NCBI RefSeq assembly: GCF_003013475.1
Contig: NZ_PXZO01000038.1
Location: 1-64,000, forward strand
Length of the DNA: 64,000 bases
From: Brevibacillus porteri
GTDB taxonomy: Bacteria; Bacillota; Bacilli; Brevibacillales; Brevibacillaceae
Direction of reading: 5' to 3'
Below, piece by piece: positions 35,201 to 45,182 of this stretch (its first letter is position 1; each line of letters starts with the position of its first letter). The notes under the pieces are model-generated. The model made no database searches, had not been told where the DNA came from, and saw nothing but the letters and a program-made list of their open reading frames with translations. The position numbers were made by a program, and so were the translations under genes.

Positions 35201-37669
35201 ATGAGCAAAAAGCAGCCAAAGGCCAAAATCATTTTAACGGCTGTTGTTTCAACCGGTTTTTTGCTTTCTTTTGTCGGCAATGCCTATGCAGCCGTTTCTT
35301 ATCCGATTAAAGAAAGGCAGACAATCGGCATAGCCAGTCCGTCAGTAGCAGAAGACCAAACTGATGAGGAAGTTCGAGAGGCATCAGAGGAAGTAGGAGA
35401 AGACGAGAACCAGTCAGGGGAGTCCTTGCTAGAGTCAGAGGAGCATACAGCGACCAACGGCTTCATTGCCTATCGATTGGAGACAGCTCCAGACAAGGCA
35501 CTTGTTGCAAAGGATTTCCGTTTGACGGCCGCTATAGATGATCGAGATCCCACTCGAATCAAAATCAAAAACTTTGTCTGGCTAGAGGAAGAACAGCTTG
35601 TATTGCTCAGTTTTTCACCGATTCGTGCAGCGAAAAAAGAACAGACGGTTTCCCTGCGCTTGCAGTATGACGGCGAAGAAGAGGAATTAGAACCATTCGT
35701 AATCGCCGAAAGAGGGACGAAAGCAGAGCGGATTGAGCTGGTAGCAGTCGCAGAGGATGCCCGGCTATCTACCAAAGATCATACGGATAAGTCGCTAACG
35801 CTGATCGCCGTTGCATTTGATGAAAATGACCGCATCGTTACTGGACGGGAGCTGTTCTGGAGCTCTAGCAATAGACGAATTGCCTTCGTCAACTTTGAGG
35901 GCAAGGTAACAGCCAAGAAAGAAGGCCTGGTAGAAATTACGGCAAAAATGGACGAGGCGGAGGCCGTCTTTGAGATAGCTGTAGATGGAGCCGAATTGCC
36001 TGATTTGCCCGCGCTTTCTGTCAGCGAGGCGGTGATAGAAGAGGCAGGAGCAAATGATGGCAGCATCACGGCAAAACAAACGCTTAAGCTGTCTAACGGC
36101 AAGTTCCTTGGTGAACTGTCTGCCAATGATATCGAGGTACATAATCTGCCTGACGGGCTGGATATTGAGAGCAAACAAGAGAGTGACGACGAGCTCACCA
36201 TTTTGTTTACAGGCCAGGCCAGGAAGCATACAGGCGCGGACAATGTAAAAGAGGTCAGCTTCACGATCGACAAGCGAAACATCAAGCGCGCACAGGAAGA
36301 TGTCACGAGTGACAGTTTTTCCATTCGTTTCAAAGACCCCGTCATTGTGATTCCGTCCCCAATCGATCCTCCGCCGATCCCGGCTCTGCTAAAAGCGAAG
36401 AGAGCAGTCGAAGAGCTGTTTACGGATGGGAAAAAAGAAGAACTGCGCCCAGGCACGACACAGAAACAGATCGATGATGCGAAGAAGCTGGTCGAGGGGC
36501 TGGACAATCGTGTATCAGAAAAGCCGGGTCTGCTCGCCGATATTGAGAAGGCACAGGAGCAGTATGACGACTTGTTGCTAGTCGAAGCAAAAAAAGCCGT
36601 TCGTGACCTGTTCACCGATGAAAACCAGACAGGGCTAAAACCAGGAGTGACACAGAGCACGATCGATGCAGCGAAGGAAAAGGTAGAAAAGCTGAAAGAC
36701 GGCTCGGAGACAAAGGTATTGCTGTTAGCGGATATCCAAAAGGCGCAAACGTTATTGGACAACGGGAAAGATTTGCTGAAAGAAGCAAAGCAAGCAGTAG
36801 AGGGTCTATATACAAATAATGATATGGTTGAACTGAGGCCCAAGGTTACTCAGGAAATGATCGATGCGGCCTTTGCCAAGGTCGAGCTTCTGAGTGAGGG
36901 CCCAGAAAAAACACACTGGATGTCCTACATATCAAAAGCACATTTGTTGTTCAACAACCCACGAATAGATCGCTTGCCTGATGCCGAGATCGAGCTGCCG
37001 ATTGCTCCGACCCAGTCTCGTCAAGTTACGATTGCCGACAAGTGGGAGCCAGCAATGGACAAGAGGGCATTGAGCGAATATCTTGAGGTATCTGTAAAAA
37101 ATCAGCCCCTCTCGTATCGTTATGACAACCAGTTGGACCGTTTTGTGATCAATGAAAAGGAATACATCACCGTCGAGGTCGACGAGTCAATGCTGGAAAT
37201 GACCCATGGAGATTATGGAGTGACGATCAAGGCAAAGCCAACGGTAATAGAAGATGACAACTCTTATGCAGTGTTTAAGCTGTATCGGGGTGAAAATTTG
37301 TTGGATACAGAGGAGATCAGTGTCGGATTTGACGCTACCCCCCCACAATTGTCTCCAGACGTCACCTGCGAGGGAACAACCTATACCTTGTCAGCGTCAG
37401 AACCACTTCGAAATGACCCGAACCCCAATTTGAGAATGTTATTCTCACCTTCCGGGAATTTTGACGACAAGAGAGAGGTAACGGCGTATGCCAAATTCCA
37501 GGTGTCAGGAAACACCATTCGCGTTACGTTCCAGGATTCGTTCTACACCACGTACGGGTCTCTCATCACGGAACAAAGCAAGGTTTCCTTTGAACCAGGC
37601 TTCATGAGGGATAAGGCCGGAAATCTTATACAAGGTACAGCAACAGCACCTGTAAAACCCAAACAATGA
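35201..37669 (+). CDS. Large exported repeat protein with Ig-like and Cry1Ac D-VI-like domains
   Basis: Secreted protein of 822 residues. A signal peptide (cleavage near AYA-AV, residue 31) is followed by an acidic linker, an Ig-like region with a Big-2-type motif (GKVTAKKEGLVEITAKMDEA), another beta-rich domain, and three tandem repeats of about 65 residues (396-585). The repeats have the pattern AKxAVxxLFTDxxxxxLKPGVTQxxIDxAxxxVExL, similar to domain D-VI of Cry1 insecticidal proteins. A beta-rich C-terminal region with VGFDATPPQLSP follows. No LPXTG or SLH anchor is visible. The ATG follows AGAGGGGGTATTTACAT. Function is unknown; surface adhesion or matrix are options. Confidence 0.82.
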   Translation: MSKKQPKAKIILTAVVSTGFLLSFVGNAYAAVSYPIKERQTIGIASPSVAEDQTDEEVREASEEVGEDENQSGESLLESEEHTATNGFIAYRLETAPDKALVAKDFRLTAAIDDRDPTRIKIKNFVWLEEEQLVLLSFSPIRAAKKEQTVSLRLQYDGEEEELEPFVIAERGTKAERIELVAVAEDARLSTKDHTDKSLTLIAVAFDENDRIVTGRELFWSSSNRRIAFVNFEGKVTAKKEGLVEITAKMDEAEAVFEIAVDGAELPDLPALSVSEAVIEEAGANDGSITAKQTLKLSNGKFLGELSANDIEVHNLPDGLDIESKQESDDELTILFTGQARKHTGADNVKEVSFTIDKRNIKRAQEDVTSDSFSIRFKDPVIVIPSPIDPPPIPALLKAKRAVEELFTDGKKEELRPGTTQKQIDDAKKLVEGLDNRVSEKPGLLADIEKAQEQYDDLLLVEAKKAVRDLFTDENQTGLKPGVTQSTIDAAKEKVEKLKDGSETKVLLLADIQKAQTLLDNGKDLLKEAKQAVEGLYTNNDMVELRPKVTQEMIDAAFAKVELLSEGPEKTHWMSYISKAHLLFNNPRIDRLPDAEIELPIAPTQSRQVTIADKWEPAMDKRALSEYLEVSVKNQPLSYRYDNQLDRFVINEKEYITVEVDESMLEMTHGDYGVTIKAKPTVIEDDNSYAVFKLYRGENLLDTEEISVGFDATPPQLSPDVTCEGTTYTLSASEPLRNDPNPNLRMLFSPSGNFDDKREVTAYAKFQVSGNTIRVTFQDSFYTTYGSLITEQSKVSFEPGFMRDKAGNLIQGTATAPVKPKQ
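36388..36957 (+). repeat. Three tandem Cry1Ac D-VI-like coding repeats
   Basis: Three consecutive units begin with AKRAVEELFTD (about 36388), AKKAVRDLFTD (about 36588) and AKQAVEGLYTN (about 36786). Each contains LxPxxTQxxID and ends in a helix with xxKAQxxxx. They have diverged at the DNA level, so they are old duplications rather than recent slippage. Confidence 0.72.
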
Positions 37670-37701
37670 GCAAGCCAAAGTCCATCGAGGAGGTACGAAC
37701 A

Positions 37702-38592
37702 TTGCAACTAGAGGAACTGACTGCTAGCACTGCACGGGCGTATAAATCGTTAGTGCACCCCAAACACCTGGAGTGGTTGGACCAGATCAACGGCTCATCA
37801 GTTTGGGGATTCGGGGCTTCTAACAACAATCAGCCTGCGGGCATCGTGTTGGGGCGATCCGCTGTAAACGAAGGACAGGCCAAGATCATCGAGCTAGTGG
37901 TAGCAGAGGGGCATCAACGGCGGGGAATGGGCATGAAGCTGCTGTGGCACGCTGAGCAAAAAATGAGAGAGCAAGGCAGCAGCGATGGACAGTTCGCTGG
38001 GTTCATCAAAGCACAAGATTTTTCATGGCTCTCCAAAATTGCGATCAGGGAAGGCTGGCAGTTGCCAAAGGTAAAAACCTATATGTACACACTCGGCTCG
38101 ATGCGGTTGGGTGAATGCCATTGGGTGGAGAGGCTGGCACTCCCCGAAGGTTATACCCTCTTTCCCTGGAAAGACCTGACACCAGCAGAGAGACTGGACA
38201 TTGAACAGGGAGAAGGGCAATGGTACACGCCGCTGTTGTCTCCGTTTTTTGAAGAAGGAAAATTCGATCCTGATTACAGTACAGGCTTGCGCTATCAGGG
38301 GGAAGTCATTGGCTGGGTGATCGTACAGCGAATGGCTGGTAATATGCTTTTGTACAAAACGATGTTCGTACAGGAGAAGTATCAGCAGCAGGCAAGAGGA
38401 ATTGCGCTGTTGATGAAAACCATTGCACAGGCTCAGCCAGCCTTTCCCTTTGGCATTTGCTTTATCGAGCATGACAACGAGCCCATGCTGCGGTTTATGG
38501 AAAGAAGATTGGGTCCGACGATTTTGCATCGGAAGCTCTGGATTGAAACGACGAAGGTGCTGGCACTGCAATATGCAGATCACCTGTGCTAA
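37702..38592 (+). CDS. GNAT-family acetyltransferase, two-domain
   Basis: Protein of about 296 residues. The N-terminal half is a GNAT domain: AGIVLGRSAVNEG, KIIELVVAEGHQRRGMGMKL (acetyl-CoA loop QRRGMG). The C-terminal half repeats the fold weakly (GEVIGWVIVQRMAG, QEKYQQQARGIALLMKTIAQ). The start is best placed at TTG 37702, seven bases after GAGGAGGT. An ATG at 37666 would overlap the previous stop codon by 4 bases, but has no ribosome site. The substrate is unknown. Confidence 0.75.
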   Translation: MQLEELTASTARAYKSLVHPKHLEWLDQINGSSVWGFGASNNNQPAGIVLGRSAVNEGQAKIIELVVAEGHQRRGMGMKLLWHAEQKMREQGSSDGQFAGFIKAQDFSWLSKIAIREGWQLPKVKTYMYTLGSMRLGECHWVERLALPEGYTLFPWKDLTPAERLDIEQGEGQWYTPLLSPFFEEGKFDPDYSTGLRYQGEVIGWVIVQRMAGNMLLYKTMFVQEKYQQQARGIALLMKTIAQAQPAFPFGICFIEHDNEPMLRFMERRLGPTILHRKLWIETTKVLALQYADHLC

Positions 38593-38597
38593 ATGGA

Positions 38598-38636
38598 TGG
38601 AAAGCTTCCTGTATTTGCAGGAAGCTTTCCATTTTA
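38598..38636. terminator. Bidirectional terminator
   Basis: TGGAAAGCTTCCTG pairs with CAGGAAGCTTTCCA around a 7-base loop, followed by TTTTA. It separates the acetyltransferase gene from the convergent chemoreceptor gene. Confidence 0.88.
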
Positions 38637-38643
38637 CCTCGTA

Positions 38644-40707
38644 TTAATTTTGCGAATTCTGGACCTTGCCCTCATTTTCTACCGAAAAGTGGAACAGACT
38701 TTCTTGAAGCTGGTCAGCGGTATTACTGAGAGACTCAGCTGCTTGCGCAATCTCTTTCATCGCTGTCAGCTGTGATGTTACTGATTGTTTTACCTCCCGC
38801 GTATGTTCGGAAGCGGAGCGACTGATCGCAACGATCTCGTTCATGGAAGCAGCCACTTCCTCCGTTCCCGCCGAGATTTCTTCCGTAGATGCAGAAACCT
38901 CTTCGGTCTGTCCAGTAATCTCAACGATATTTCGGTAGATGCCCCCAACCATTTCTCCTGCTTGCTCGATCAGATGCACGCCTTGCTCCACTTCTTTTAC
39001 GCCTGATAAAAGAGTTGCAGCAGCTTTGTCGGTCATGGACTGAATATCATGTATCATGCTGGTGATATCCCCAAGGGAGTTCGTTGTTTGTTCCGCCAAC
39101 TTTTTCACCTCGCTCGCCACGACAGAGAAACCTCTGCCGTGTTCGCCCGCGCGAGCCGCTTCAATCGAGGCGTTTAATGAAAGCAATTGCGTTTGCATGG
39201 CTATCTCATTGATGACTGCCACAATGGTTCCGATTTGTTTGGTCATTTGTTCCAGCTTGTCCATGTCTTCTGAGGATTGACCTACTGTTTTGCGAATACC
39301 GTGCATATGGGTGACAACCTGCTGCAACAAAAGATTCCCTTGTTCTGCGATTACCTGTGAGTCCTGGGTTAAGGCGGAGACCTCAGTTGCAGATGTAGCT
39401 ACTCGTTGGACCCCTTCCGCCATTTCGTTCATCGCGAGCGCCGTCTGCTGCGCCCCTTCATGCTGAGATTCTGTCCCTCGCATGATACTGCTCATCGCCG
39501 CATCGATTCGGTTGCCCATCTGTGCGGCTTCTGCCGATACTGCCGTCAATTGCTGTGAAGAGCCTGCAAGAATCGCAACTGTGTCATGCGCCTGCTGAAT
39601 CGTAGTGCGGAACGAATCGATCATCGTATTCAGACTATCCGCAGCGACCCCCAGCTCGTCCCGGGAAGAATCACGCCAATTCACAGTCAAATCGCCCGTG
39701 GACAATACCTGAAGGACTGTAGTCAAGCCTAACAAACGCTTGAGAAGACGGCGAGTCAAGATATAGACCACAAGTACAAGTCCGCTGCCTGATAAAACCA
39801 TCCCCACCAGTAGGATCGTGTTGTATTGCTCCAGTTCTGCCAGCGCTTCTTTTACGGAAATGGTTGCCCCAACGGACCACCCGGTTATAGGGATGGGAGA
39901 GTAGGCAACATATTTTTTTACACCATCGATGTCGGCTTCCTCAATCCCGCTTTCGCCCTTAATCATTTTGGTGGCGATACGGGCACGATCCCCTTCCTGC
40001 TCTGTAAACTTGGCTTTCATCACCAATTCAGTCTGCGGATGATACAGGACCGTACTGTCGTCGGACAGCAGGAAGTTGTATCCCGACTCTCCCAGCTTAT
40101 AGACGTTCATGATTTCCGGCAGCTTGTCCAGCAGCAGGTCAATTGCAACAAATCCAAGGACTTTTCCTCCGTCTTTAACAGGCAGAATGGCACTGATAAC
40201 CAGCTTGCCAGTCATCGCATCCACATAAGGATCGGAAAACCATACATCGTCCTTTGCTCCAGCCTCTTCATGCCATGGGCGTGTTTGGATATCCCAATCC
40301 GGTTTGGAAAGTGTCTTCCCGTTCCCCAACAAAAAGTTCCCTCGTTCATGGGCAATCCATACCAACGACAGCAGCGGGTCTGTGCCAGCTATCGCATCAA
40401 GAGAAGCCATCACATCCTGATAACGCGTATCCGTCTGAACGGTATCCCTGTCTAGGTCGGAACCAAGCAGCTTGAGAAACTGTTGATTGGTCGCCATTTG
40501 CCGTACCAGAACCGCTTTCTCCTCTAACAGAGCATCTACATCTGCGACAATACTTTCGCTGTTCTTCTGGAGACTTTTTTCAACATTGCTCACAATTAAC
40601 GCGCGTGTTTCTGAATAGATCCAGTAGCCCAACAAAGAAAAGGTAATGAGGATGACGCATGTCAGCAATAAAATCATTTTGAATGAGATAGTGTTACGCC
40701 ATGCCAT
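38644..40707 (-). CDS. Methyl-accepting chemotaxis protein with dCache sensor
   Basis: Chemoreceptor of 687 residues. A first membrane segment (about 11-33), a dCache_1-type extracytoplasmic domain (about 40-280, with [20 protein letters not shown] and [18 protein letters not shown]), a second membrane segment, HAMP and the signalling domain are visible. The hairpin tip includes [20 protein letters not shown] and [18 protein letters not shown]. The ribosome site is TGGAGGAATTTT. The sensor domain differs from that of the other receptor at 32 kb, so the ligands probably differ too. Confidence 0.92.
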   Translation of the reverse strand: MAWRNTISFKMILLLTCVILITFSLLGYWIYSETRALIVSNVEKSLQKNSESIVADVDALLEEKAVLVRQMATNQQFLKLLGSDLDRDTVQTDTRYQDVMASLDAIAGTDPLLSLVWIAHERGNFLLGNGKTLSKPDWDIQTRPWHEEAGAKDDVWFSDPYVDAMTGKLVISAILPVKDGGKVLGFVAIDLLLDKLPEIMNVYKLGESGYNFLLSDDSTVLYHPQTELVMKAKFTEQEGDRARIATKMIKGESGIEEADIDGVKKYVAYSPIPITGWSVGATISVKEALAELEQYNTILLVGMVLSGSGLVLVVYILTRRLLKRLLGLTTVLQVLSTGDLTVNWRDSSRDELGVAADSLNTMIDSFRTTIQQAHDTVAILAGSSQQLTAVSAEAAQMGNRIDAAMSSIMRGTESQHEGAQQTALAMNEMAEGVQRVATSATEVSALTQDSQVIAEQGNLLLQQVVTHMHGIRKTVGQSSEDMDKLEQMTKQIGTIVAVINEIAMQTQLLSLNASIEAARAGEHGRGFSVVASEVKKLAEQTTNSLGDITSMIHDIQSMTDKAAATLLSGVKEVEQGVHLIEQAGEMVGGIYRNIVEITGQTEEVSASTEEISAGTEEVAASMNEIVAISRSASEHTREVKQSVTSQLTAMKEIAQAAESLSNTADQLQESLFHFSVENEGKVQNSQN

Positions 40708-40819
40708 AAAATTCCTCCATTGTCTGCATCTCTGCGTTAATATATTAGATAGTTAATGGATACCCTGAATTCGTTTATGTCGAAACATGGCGAATTTAAC
40801 CAATTCTCCTACAAAATAA

Positions 40820-40866
40820 AAAAATGGATAGAGATCCAGGGTTAGCTGAATTTCTATCCATAAATT
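40820..40866. terminator. Hairpin terminator
   Basis: AAATGGATAGA pairs with TCTATCCAT around a loop, flanked by A and T runs. It lies downstream of the minus-strand DMT transporter gene and upstream of the chemoreceptor gene. Confidence 0.7.
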
Positions 40867-40883
40867 TTGTGGGACGCAAGACA

Positions 40884-40924
40884 GTAGTTAATTCACCTTT
40901 GTAGTTAATTCACCTTTGTAGTTC
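40884..40924. repeat. Short tandem repeat, 17-bp unit
   Basis: The unit GTAGTTAATTCACCTTT occurs twice in a row (40884-40900 and 40901-40917), followed by a partial third copy. It ends just before the stop codon of the DMT transporter gene. It looks like simple slippage duplication. Confidence 0.85.
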
Positions 40925-40928
40925 TTTC

Positions 40929-41900
40929 TTACATGGACGGAACTTTTCTTCCACTCGGTTGTTGCTTTGTGACGGAACGGTATTGTAGTTGCTTTCTTTG
41001 GAAGTGGTTGTTCCCGATCAGGGCCAGAATCACGAGCAAGGTGCCACACAATTCGTAACGGCTAATCTCATAACCTTGTAACGCCATCATGGCAAAGGTC
41101 GTGATCGGAACCAGGTTGATAAACAAAATGCCGTTGAGCGGAGTGAGTAGCTTGATGCCTGCATTCCAGCTCAAAAGAGCTACAAAACCGGGTAAAAGAA
41201 CCATGAACGCCATTTCGTACTGGATGGACATCACCGTTTCGACGGTAGGAACCGGAAGCCATTGAAAGAGTGAAGCAGTCGTGACAATCACGAAATTCAA
41301 TCCTGTTCCTAAGAGACACGTCAACGTGGAGTAGCGAAGTGTAGACCACGTGTGAAAACGCCCGCCGCCGATCGAGTAGACGACCCAACCCACGACACCA
41401 ATGAAAATGAAGAACAACGGAATCAAATGCTCACTTGCTGTAGTAAAGAAGGTAAGATTGCCATTGGTAATAACAAGGACAGCGCCGACCAAAGCTATCA
41501 GAATCGTCGCCAAAGTATAGTACGGTGGCAGCTTTCTAGTAGTAATGGACAAAAGTACAATCGAGATCATCGGCATGAGCACTTCCATAATGGACGCTGC
41601 AATCGTGCCGGGCTCTCCCATCAAATCCTGCCCGAGAAATACTCCCATATTGTAGACGGTAAACGCCATTGTTCCAAAAAATAGCAGAGACTTCCCGCGC
41701 CCCTCAAGACGAAAAGCAGACAAGCCTTCTTTTGCCCAGAGCAAACCGCACAAAATGATCGTTACGAAAAAATAGCGAAGAAATGAGAAGTAAAATGGAT
41801 CGATCTCTTGCAGCGCGATGTGCGCAACTGGAAACATTGCCCCCCATGACATACTGGCCACCATGCAGAAAATAGACCCCAAAAGTAGTTGCTTGTTCAT
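40929..41900 (-). CDS. EamA/DMT-superfamily transporter
   Basis: Ten-helix membrane exporter of 323 residues with two EamA repeats. Helix 1 contains ASMSWGAMFPVAHIAL, and helix 4 contains MGEPGTIAASIMEVLMPMIS. The start is the ATG behind AAAGGGAGAAATCGC on the minus strand. A LysR-type regulator gene is divergently transcribed 137 bases away, the usual arrangement for a regulator and its target exporter. The substrate is not known. Confidence 0.85.
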   Translation of the reverse strand: MNKQLLLGSIFCMVASMSWGAMFPVAHIALQEIDPFYFSFLRYFFVTIILCGLLWAKEGLSAFRLEGRGKSLLFFGTMAFTVYNMGVFLGQDLMGEPGTIAASIMEVLMPMISIVLLSITTRKLPPYYTLATILIALVGAVLVITNGNLTFFTTASEHLIPLFFIFIGVVGWVVYSIGGGRFHTWSTLRYSTLTCLLGTGLNFVIVTTASLFQWLPVPTVETVMSIQYEMAFMVLLPGFVALLSWNAGIKLLTPLNGILFINLVPITTFAMMALQGYEISRYELCGTLLVILALIGNNHFQRKQLQYRSVTKQQPSGRKVPSM

Positions 41901-42037
41901 TATGCGATTTCTCCCTTTCAATCTGAAGCTGACAAAGTTGACTTACCACATCATACTGGATGGAAATATGTTAGTATAATGATTGATAATAACTTTATGT
42001 ATCATTTTCAGTGATAGATGAAAGAAGGGGGAGAAAC

Positions 42038-42898
42038 GTGGAGATCAACGATTTGAAAATATTCCAGATGGTCGCCACTTTAGGCAGCGTGAGCAAGACC
42101 GCAGCCGAGCTAAGTTATGTTCAGTCGAATGTGACTGCGCGGATCAAGCTGCTGGAAAAAGAGCTGGGGACACCTTTGTTTTATCGCAACAAGCGAGGCA
42201 TGACCTTAAATACAGAAGGGAAGCGCCTGCTCGAATATTCGCGAGAAATCATCGCCAAATTCGAAGAAATGCAAAAGTACTTTCATCGGGCTTCCGAGCC
42301 GTCCGGTGTGCTGGAGGTTGGGATGGTCGAGACGATCAATGCCCTTCCGAGGTTGCTATCCTCGTATTGCAGCCAGTATCCGCATGTGGATATCTCTCTC
42401 AAGGCAGGTGTGACAGAGAATTTGCTGCAAAAAGTACTGGATCTCGCGCTGGATGGAGCGTTCGTGAGTGGACCGATTAACCATCCTTTGATCGAGCAAG
42501 AGCAAGTGTTTCAAGAGGAGCTGGTGTTGGTAACGAAAAACAGTTCCTTCACTGCCAGTGATATCACAGGGAAAGCTCTTTTGCTCTACAAGAAGGGTTG
42601 CGGGTATAGAGAGCGGTTAGAGACCTGGATGAAGGTAGAGGGCTTGATTCCGAAAAAAGTGATGGAATTCGGAACGTTTGAGACAATCATCGGGGGCGTA
42701 GCAGCGGGGATCGGCATTACCATTTTGCCGAAATCGGCAGTACACCATTTGGTCGAGAGCGGAACGGTTCATATTCATCGCATCCCGGAGCCTTATCATG
42801 AGGTGACAACCGTCTTTATTCGCCGAAAAGATTCATTTGTAACGAACACGATGCAAGCGTTTCTGAACGAAATTCGTTTGCAGAAAACGAAAAAGTAA
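42038..42898 (+). CDS. LysR-type transcriptional regulator
   Basis: LTTR of 286 residues. The N-terminal winged helix-turn-helix (1-62) reads FQMVATLGSVSKTAAELSYV, then TARIKLLEKELGTPLFYRNK. The effector domain (about 90-280) has two periplasmic-binding-like lobes (EVGMVETINALPRLL, VAAGIGITILPKSAV). GTG is the start because it lies behind GGGGGAGAAAC. It probably controls the divergent DMT exporter gene. Effector unknown. Confidence 0.88.
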   Translation: MEINDLKIFQMVATLGSVSKTAAELSYVQSNVTARIKLLEKELGTPLFYRNKRGMTLNTEGKRLLEYSREIIAKFEEMQKYFHRASEPSGVLEVGMVETINALPRLLSSYCSQYPHVDISLKAGVTENLLQKVLDLALDGAFVSGPINHPLIEQEQVFQEELVLVTKNSSFTASDITGKALLLYKKGCGYRERLETWMKVEGLIPKKVMEFGTFETIIGGVAAGIGITILPKSAVHHLVESGTVHIHRIPEPYHEVTTVFIRRKDSFVTNTMQAFLNEIRLQKTKK

Positions 42899-43004
42899 GT
42901 GCTACAATTTCCTCTTCCATATGTCAGAAAAATATGGTAAATTTTATTTCAGAACAAACGTTCTGTGTTTGGCTGTGCAGAAAAAGGAGGGAGCGGCTCC
43001 ATTG

Positions 43005-43784
43005 ATGGACAGGTATACCGAAATTGACGAAGTGATCGCTTATATACATCGACATTTAGATGAGCCGTTGCCACTTTCCCGGCTGGCGAATCATGTTGCG
43101 TATAGCCAGTATCATTTTGCACGGATTTTTAAAGAAAGAATCGGTCTCCCGCCGCTTTATTACGTATCGACCATGCGACTCCAAAGGGCAAAGGATTTAC
43201 TGCTACGCACGAACATGAGTGTTCGCGACATTGGTCTGGAAATTGGTCAGCAGAGTCTGGGGACGTTCTCTACCCGTTTTACGGAGCGTGTCGGGGTATC
43301 GCCTAGCGAATTTCGAGAAACGGCCCAGGTAGCGGAAGACCGTCTCCGTTCCTTGCAGCAGTTGACAGAGTGGACTCGGTTACATCCAGCCCCCGAGCGA
43401 CCGATGACCATTGCAGGGACAATCGAGTCTACAGAGCCTTTTCAAGGCGTCATTTTGATTGGTTTGTTTGCCAAGCCGATCCCAGAAGGTCTCCCTTTAT
43501 ACGGCACATTGCTGCCCTCGCTAGGGAATTTTTGTTTTACCAATGTCAAACCGGGTACATATTACTTGATGGCGACGTCTGTTGCCTGGGGCATGCAGGC
43601 AATGGATTTTCTCCTGCCGTACGAGACATTGCGCACACGTTCCAAGAAACCAATCATTGTCACACCAACTACGATCGTCCCTCATCAGCAAGTTACTCTT
43701 CATGTGCCTCATCCGGACGACCCTCCCATCTTGATTTCTCTTTCTTTGCTCATGAACAGATTCATTCAGAGGCTCCCTCAATAA
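43005..43784 (+). CDS. AraC-family regulator with C-terminal Ig-like extension
   Basis: Regulator of about 259 residues in which the AraC DNA-binding domain is N-terminal (about 5-105): LSRLANHVAYSQYHFARIFK, GLPPLYYVSTMRLQRAKDLL and VRDIGLEIGQQSLGTFSTRF. The remaining 150 residues form a beta-rich domain (TIAGTIESTEPFQGVILIGL, VKPGTYYLMATSVAWG) resembling carboxypeptidase-regulatory folds. AAAGGAGGG lies 13 bases before this ATG and 10 before a TTG immediately upstream, so either may be used. The MFS transporter gene downstream is a possible target. Confidence 0.8.
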   Translation: MDRYTEIDEVIAYIHRHLDEPLPLSRLANHVAYSQYHFARIFKERIGLPPLYYVSTMRLQRAKDLLLRTNMSVRDIGLEIGQQSLGTFSTRFTERVGVSPSEFRETAQVAEDRLRSLQQLTEWTRLHPAPERPMTIAGTIESTEPFQGVILIGLFAKPIPEGLPLYGTLLPSLGNFCFTNVKPGTYYLMATSVAWGMQAMDFLLPYETLRTRSKKPIIVTPTTIVPHQQVTLHVPHPDDPPILISLSLLMNRFIQRLPQ

Positions 43785-43988
43785 GAACAAGTCTCTTGTT
43801 TCAAAATGGCGGTCTTACGAATCAGCGGACTGCCTTTTCGTCATGGGCTGGTTAGAATGGAGCTTCTTGGGAAAGCCTACTATCACAATAGTCGAACTTT
43901 TTTCCTCGAGCAGGATATTGGGCGAAAAAGTGAAATGATAACTAGGCGCGAATATCTTGCGCAAAAGAAAGGAAAGCAGGGAACGAGC

Positions 43989-45182
43989 ATGTCAAAGCCT
44001 TACAAAAAAGTTTTTTGGGCAGCCGGTTTTGGTTGGATGTTCGATGCCATGGATGTTGCACTTTTATCTTTTATTATGGTGGCATTACGACAGGAATGGG
44101 GTTTGACAGGGGAAGAGGCTGGGCTCTTAGGGACGGGTAATCTCGTCGGTATGGCGATTGGAGCGATTGTAGGTGGCTATTTGGCTGACCGAATTGGCCG
44201 CAAGCCAGTGTTTTTGCTGACCTTGATCTTGTTTGGCTTGGCGAGCTTTGCGAGCGCTTTCGCAACTGGTTTTGCGACGATGCTGCTGTTCCGCTTCCTG
44301 ATGGGACTCGGTTTGGGTGCCGAGCTGCCGGTAGCCTCGACGCTCGTAAACGAGTTTGCGCCACCGGAGAAGCGAGGAAGTACGGTTGTGCTGTTGGAGA
44401 GTTTTTGGGCGGTCGGTTGGATCGCGGCAGCTGTCATATCGTATTTCATCATTCCGGACTATGGCTGGCGCGTGGCTGTCATGATCGGGGCGTTGCCCGT
44501 CGTGTATGCCTTGTTTGCCCGGCGGAGCATTCCTGAATCTCCGCAGTTTCAAAAGCAGGCCGAGAACATTCCGATTGCAACGCTGTTGACGTCCCATCGG
44601 ACAGAGACGATTACGCTGTGGGTCGTCTGGTTTGCGATTGCTTTTTCGTACTATGGCATGTTTTTATGGATGCCATCTATTTTGGTCGACAAAGGTTTTA
44701 CGATGATCAAAAGCTTCCAGTACGTACTGATCATGACGTTGGCCCAACTGCCAGGCTATTTCGCGGCAGCCTATCTCGTGGAAAAATGGGGACGGAAATG
44801 GACGCTGGCGACCTTCTTGTTCATGACCGGAGTCATGGCCTTTGCTTTTGGACAAAGCAGTGGCACGACAGAGCTGTTGGTGACGGGAGCCTTCTTGTCC
44901 TTCTTCAATCTGGGGGCCTGGGGTGCTTTGTACGCGTACACGCCGGAAAATTATCCGACACCGCTGCGCGCTACCGGTTCTGGGATGGCATCCGGTGTCG
45001 GAAGAATTGGCAGTATTATCGCACCGTATCTCGTCGGTTACTACTCGTCGCATCATTACAGCTACACGTTCATTTTTAGTGTCTTTACCGCGGTGTTGAT
45101 CGTGGGAACAATCGTCCTGCTCATGTGCGGACGAGAAACGAAAGTCCATGCTAATTCGGGACCTCGTACTGGCCAAGTATAG
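43989..45182 (+). CDS. MFS transporter, NiaP/aromatic-acid-like
   Basis: Twelve-helix secondary transporter of 397 residues. Helix 1 reads GFGWMFDAMDVALLSFIMVA, which is typical of the sugar-porter-like subgroup containing the niacin transporter NiaP (YceI). The loop signatures GGYLADRIGRKPVF and LVEKWGRKWTLA follow. The chosen ATG lies behind GCAGGGAACGAGC; an in-frame ATG at 43806 has no ribosome site. It overlaps tail-to-tail by 32 bases with the WYL regulator gene. Niacin is the nearest family substrate, but aromatic acids are also possible. Confidence 0.8.
   Translation: MSKPYKKVFWAAGFGWMFDAMDVALLSFIMVALRQEWGLTGEEAGLLGTGNLVGMAIGAIVGGYLADRIGRKPVFLLTLILFGLASFASAFATGFATMLLFRFLMGLGLGAELPVASTLVNEFAPPEKRGSTVVLLESFWAVGWIAAAVISYFIIPDYGWRVAVMIGALPVVYALFARRSIPESPQFQKQAENIPIATLLTSHRTETITLWVVWFAIAFSYYGMFLWMPSILVDKGFTMIKSFQYVLIMTLAQLPGYFAAAYLVEKWGRKWTLATFLFMTGVMAFAFGQSSGTTELLVTGAFLSFFNLGAWGALYAYTPENYPTPLRATGSGMASGVGRIGSIIAPYLVGYYSSHHYSYTFIFSVFTAVLIVGTIVLLMCGRETKVHANSGPRTGQV

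Noticed and set aside
35779..36843. 354-codon antisense open frame inside the surface-protein gene
   Set aside because: It is the Ser/Phe-rich shadow expected opposite a Glu/Lys-rich coding sequence. It has no ribosome site and no recognisable domain.
39826..40455. 209-codon plus-strand frame opposite the chemoreceptor gene
   Set aside because: It lies wholly within the dCache coding region of the receptor and shows no family features.
40884..40924. Direct repeats as a possible CRISPR fragment
   Set aside because: The 17-bp copies are adjacent with no spacers, there is no cas gene, and they look like slippage duplication.
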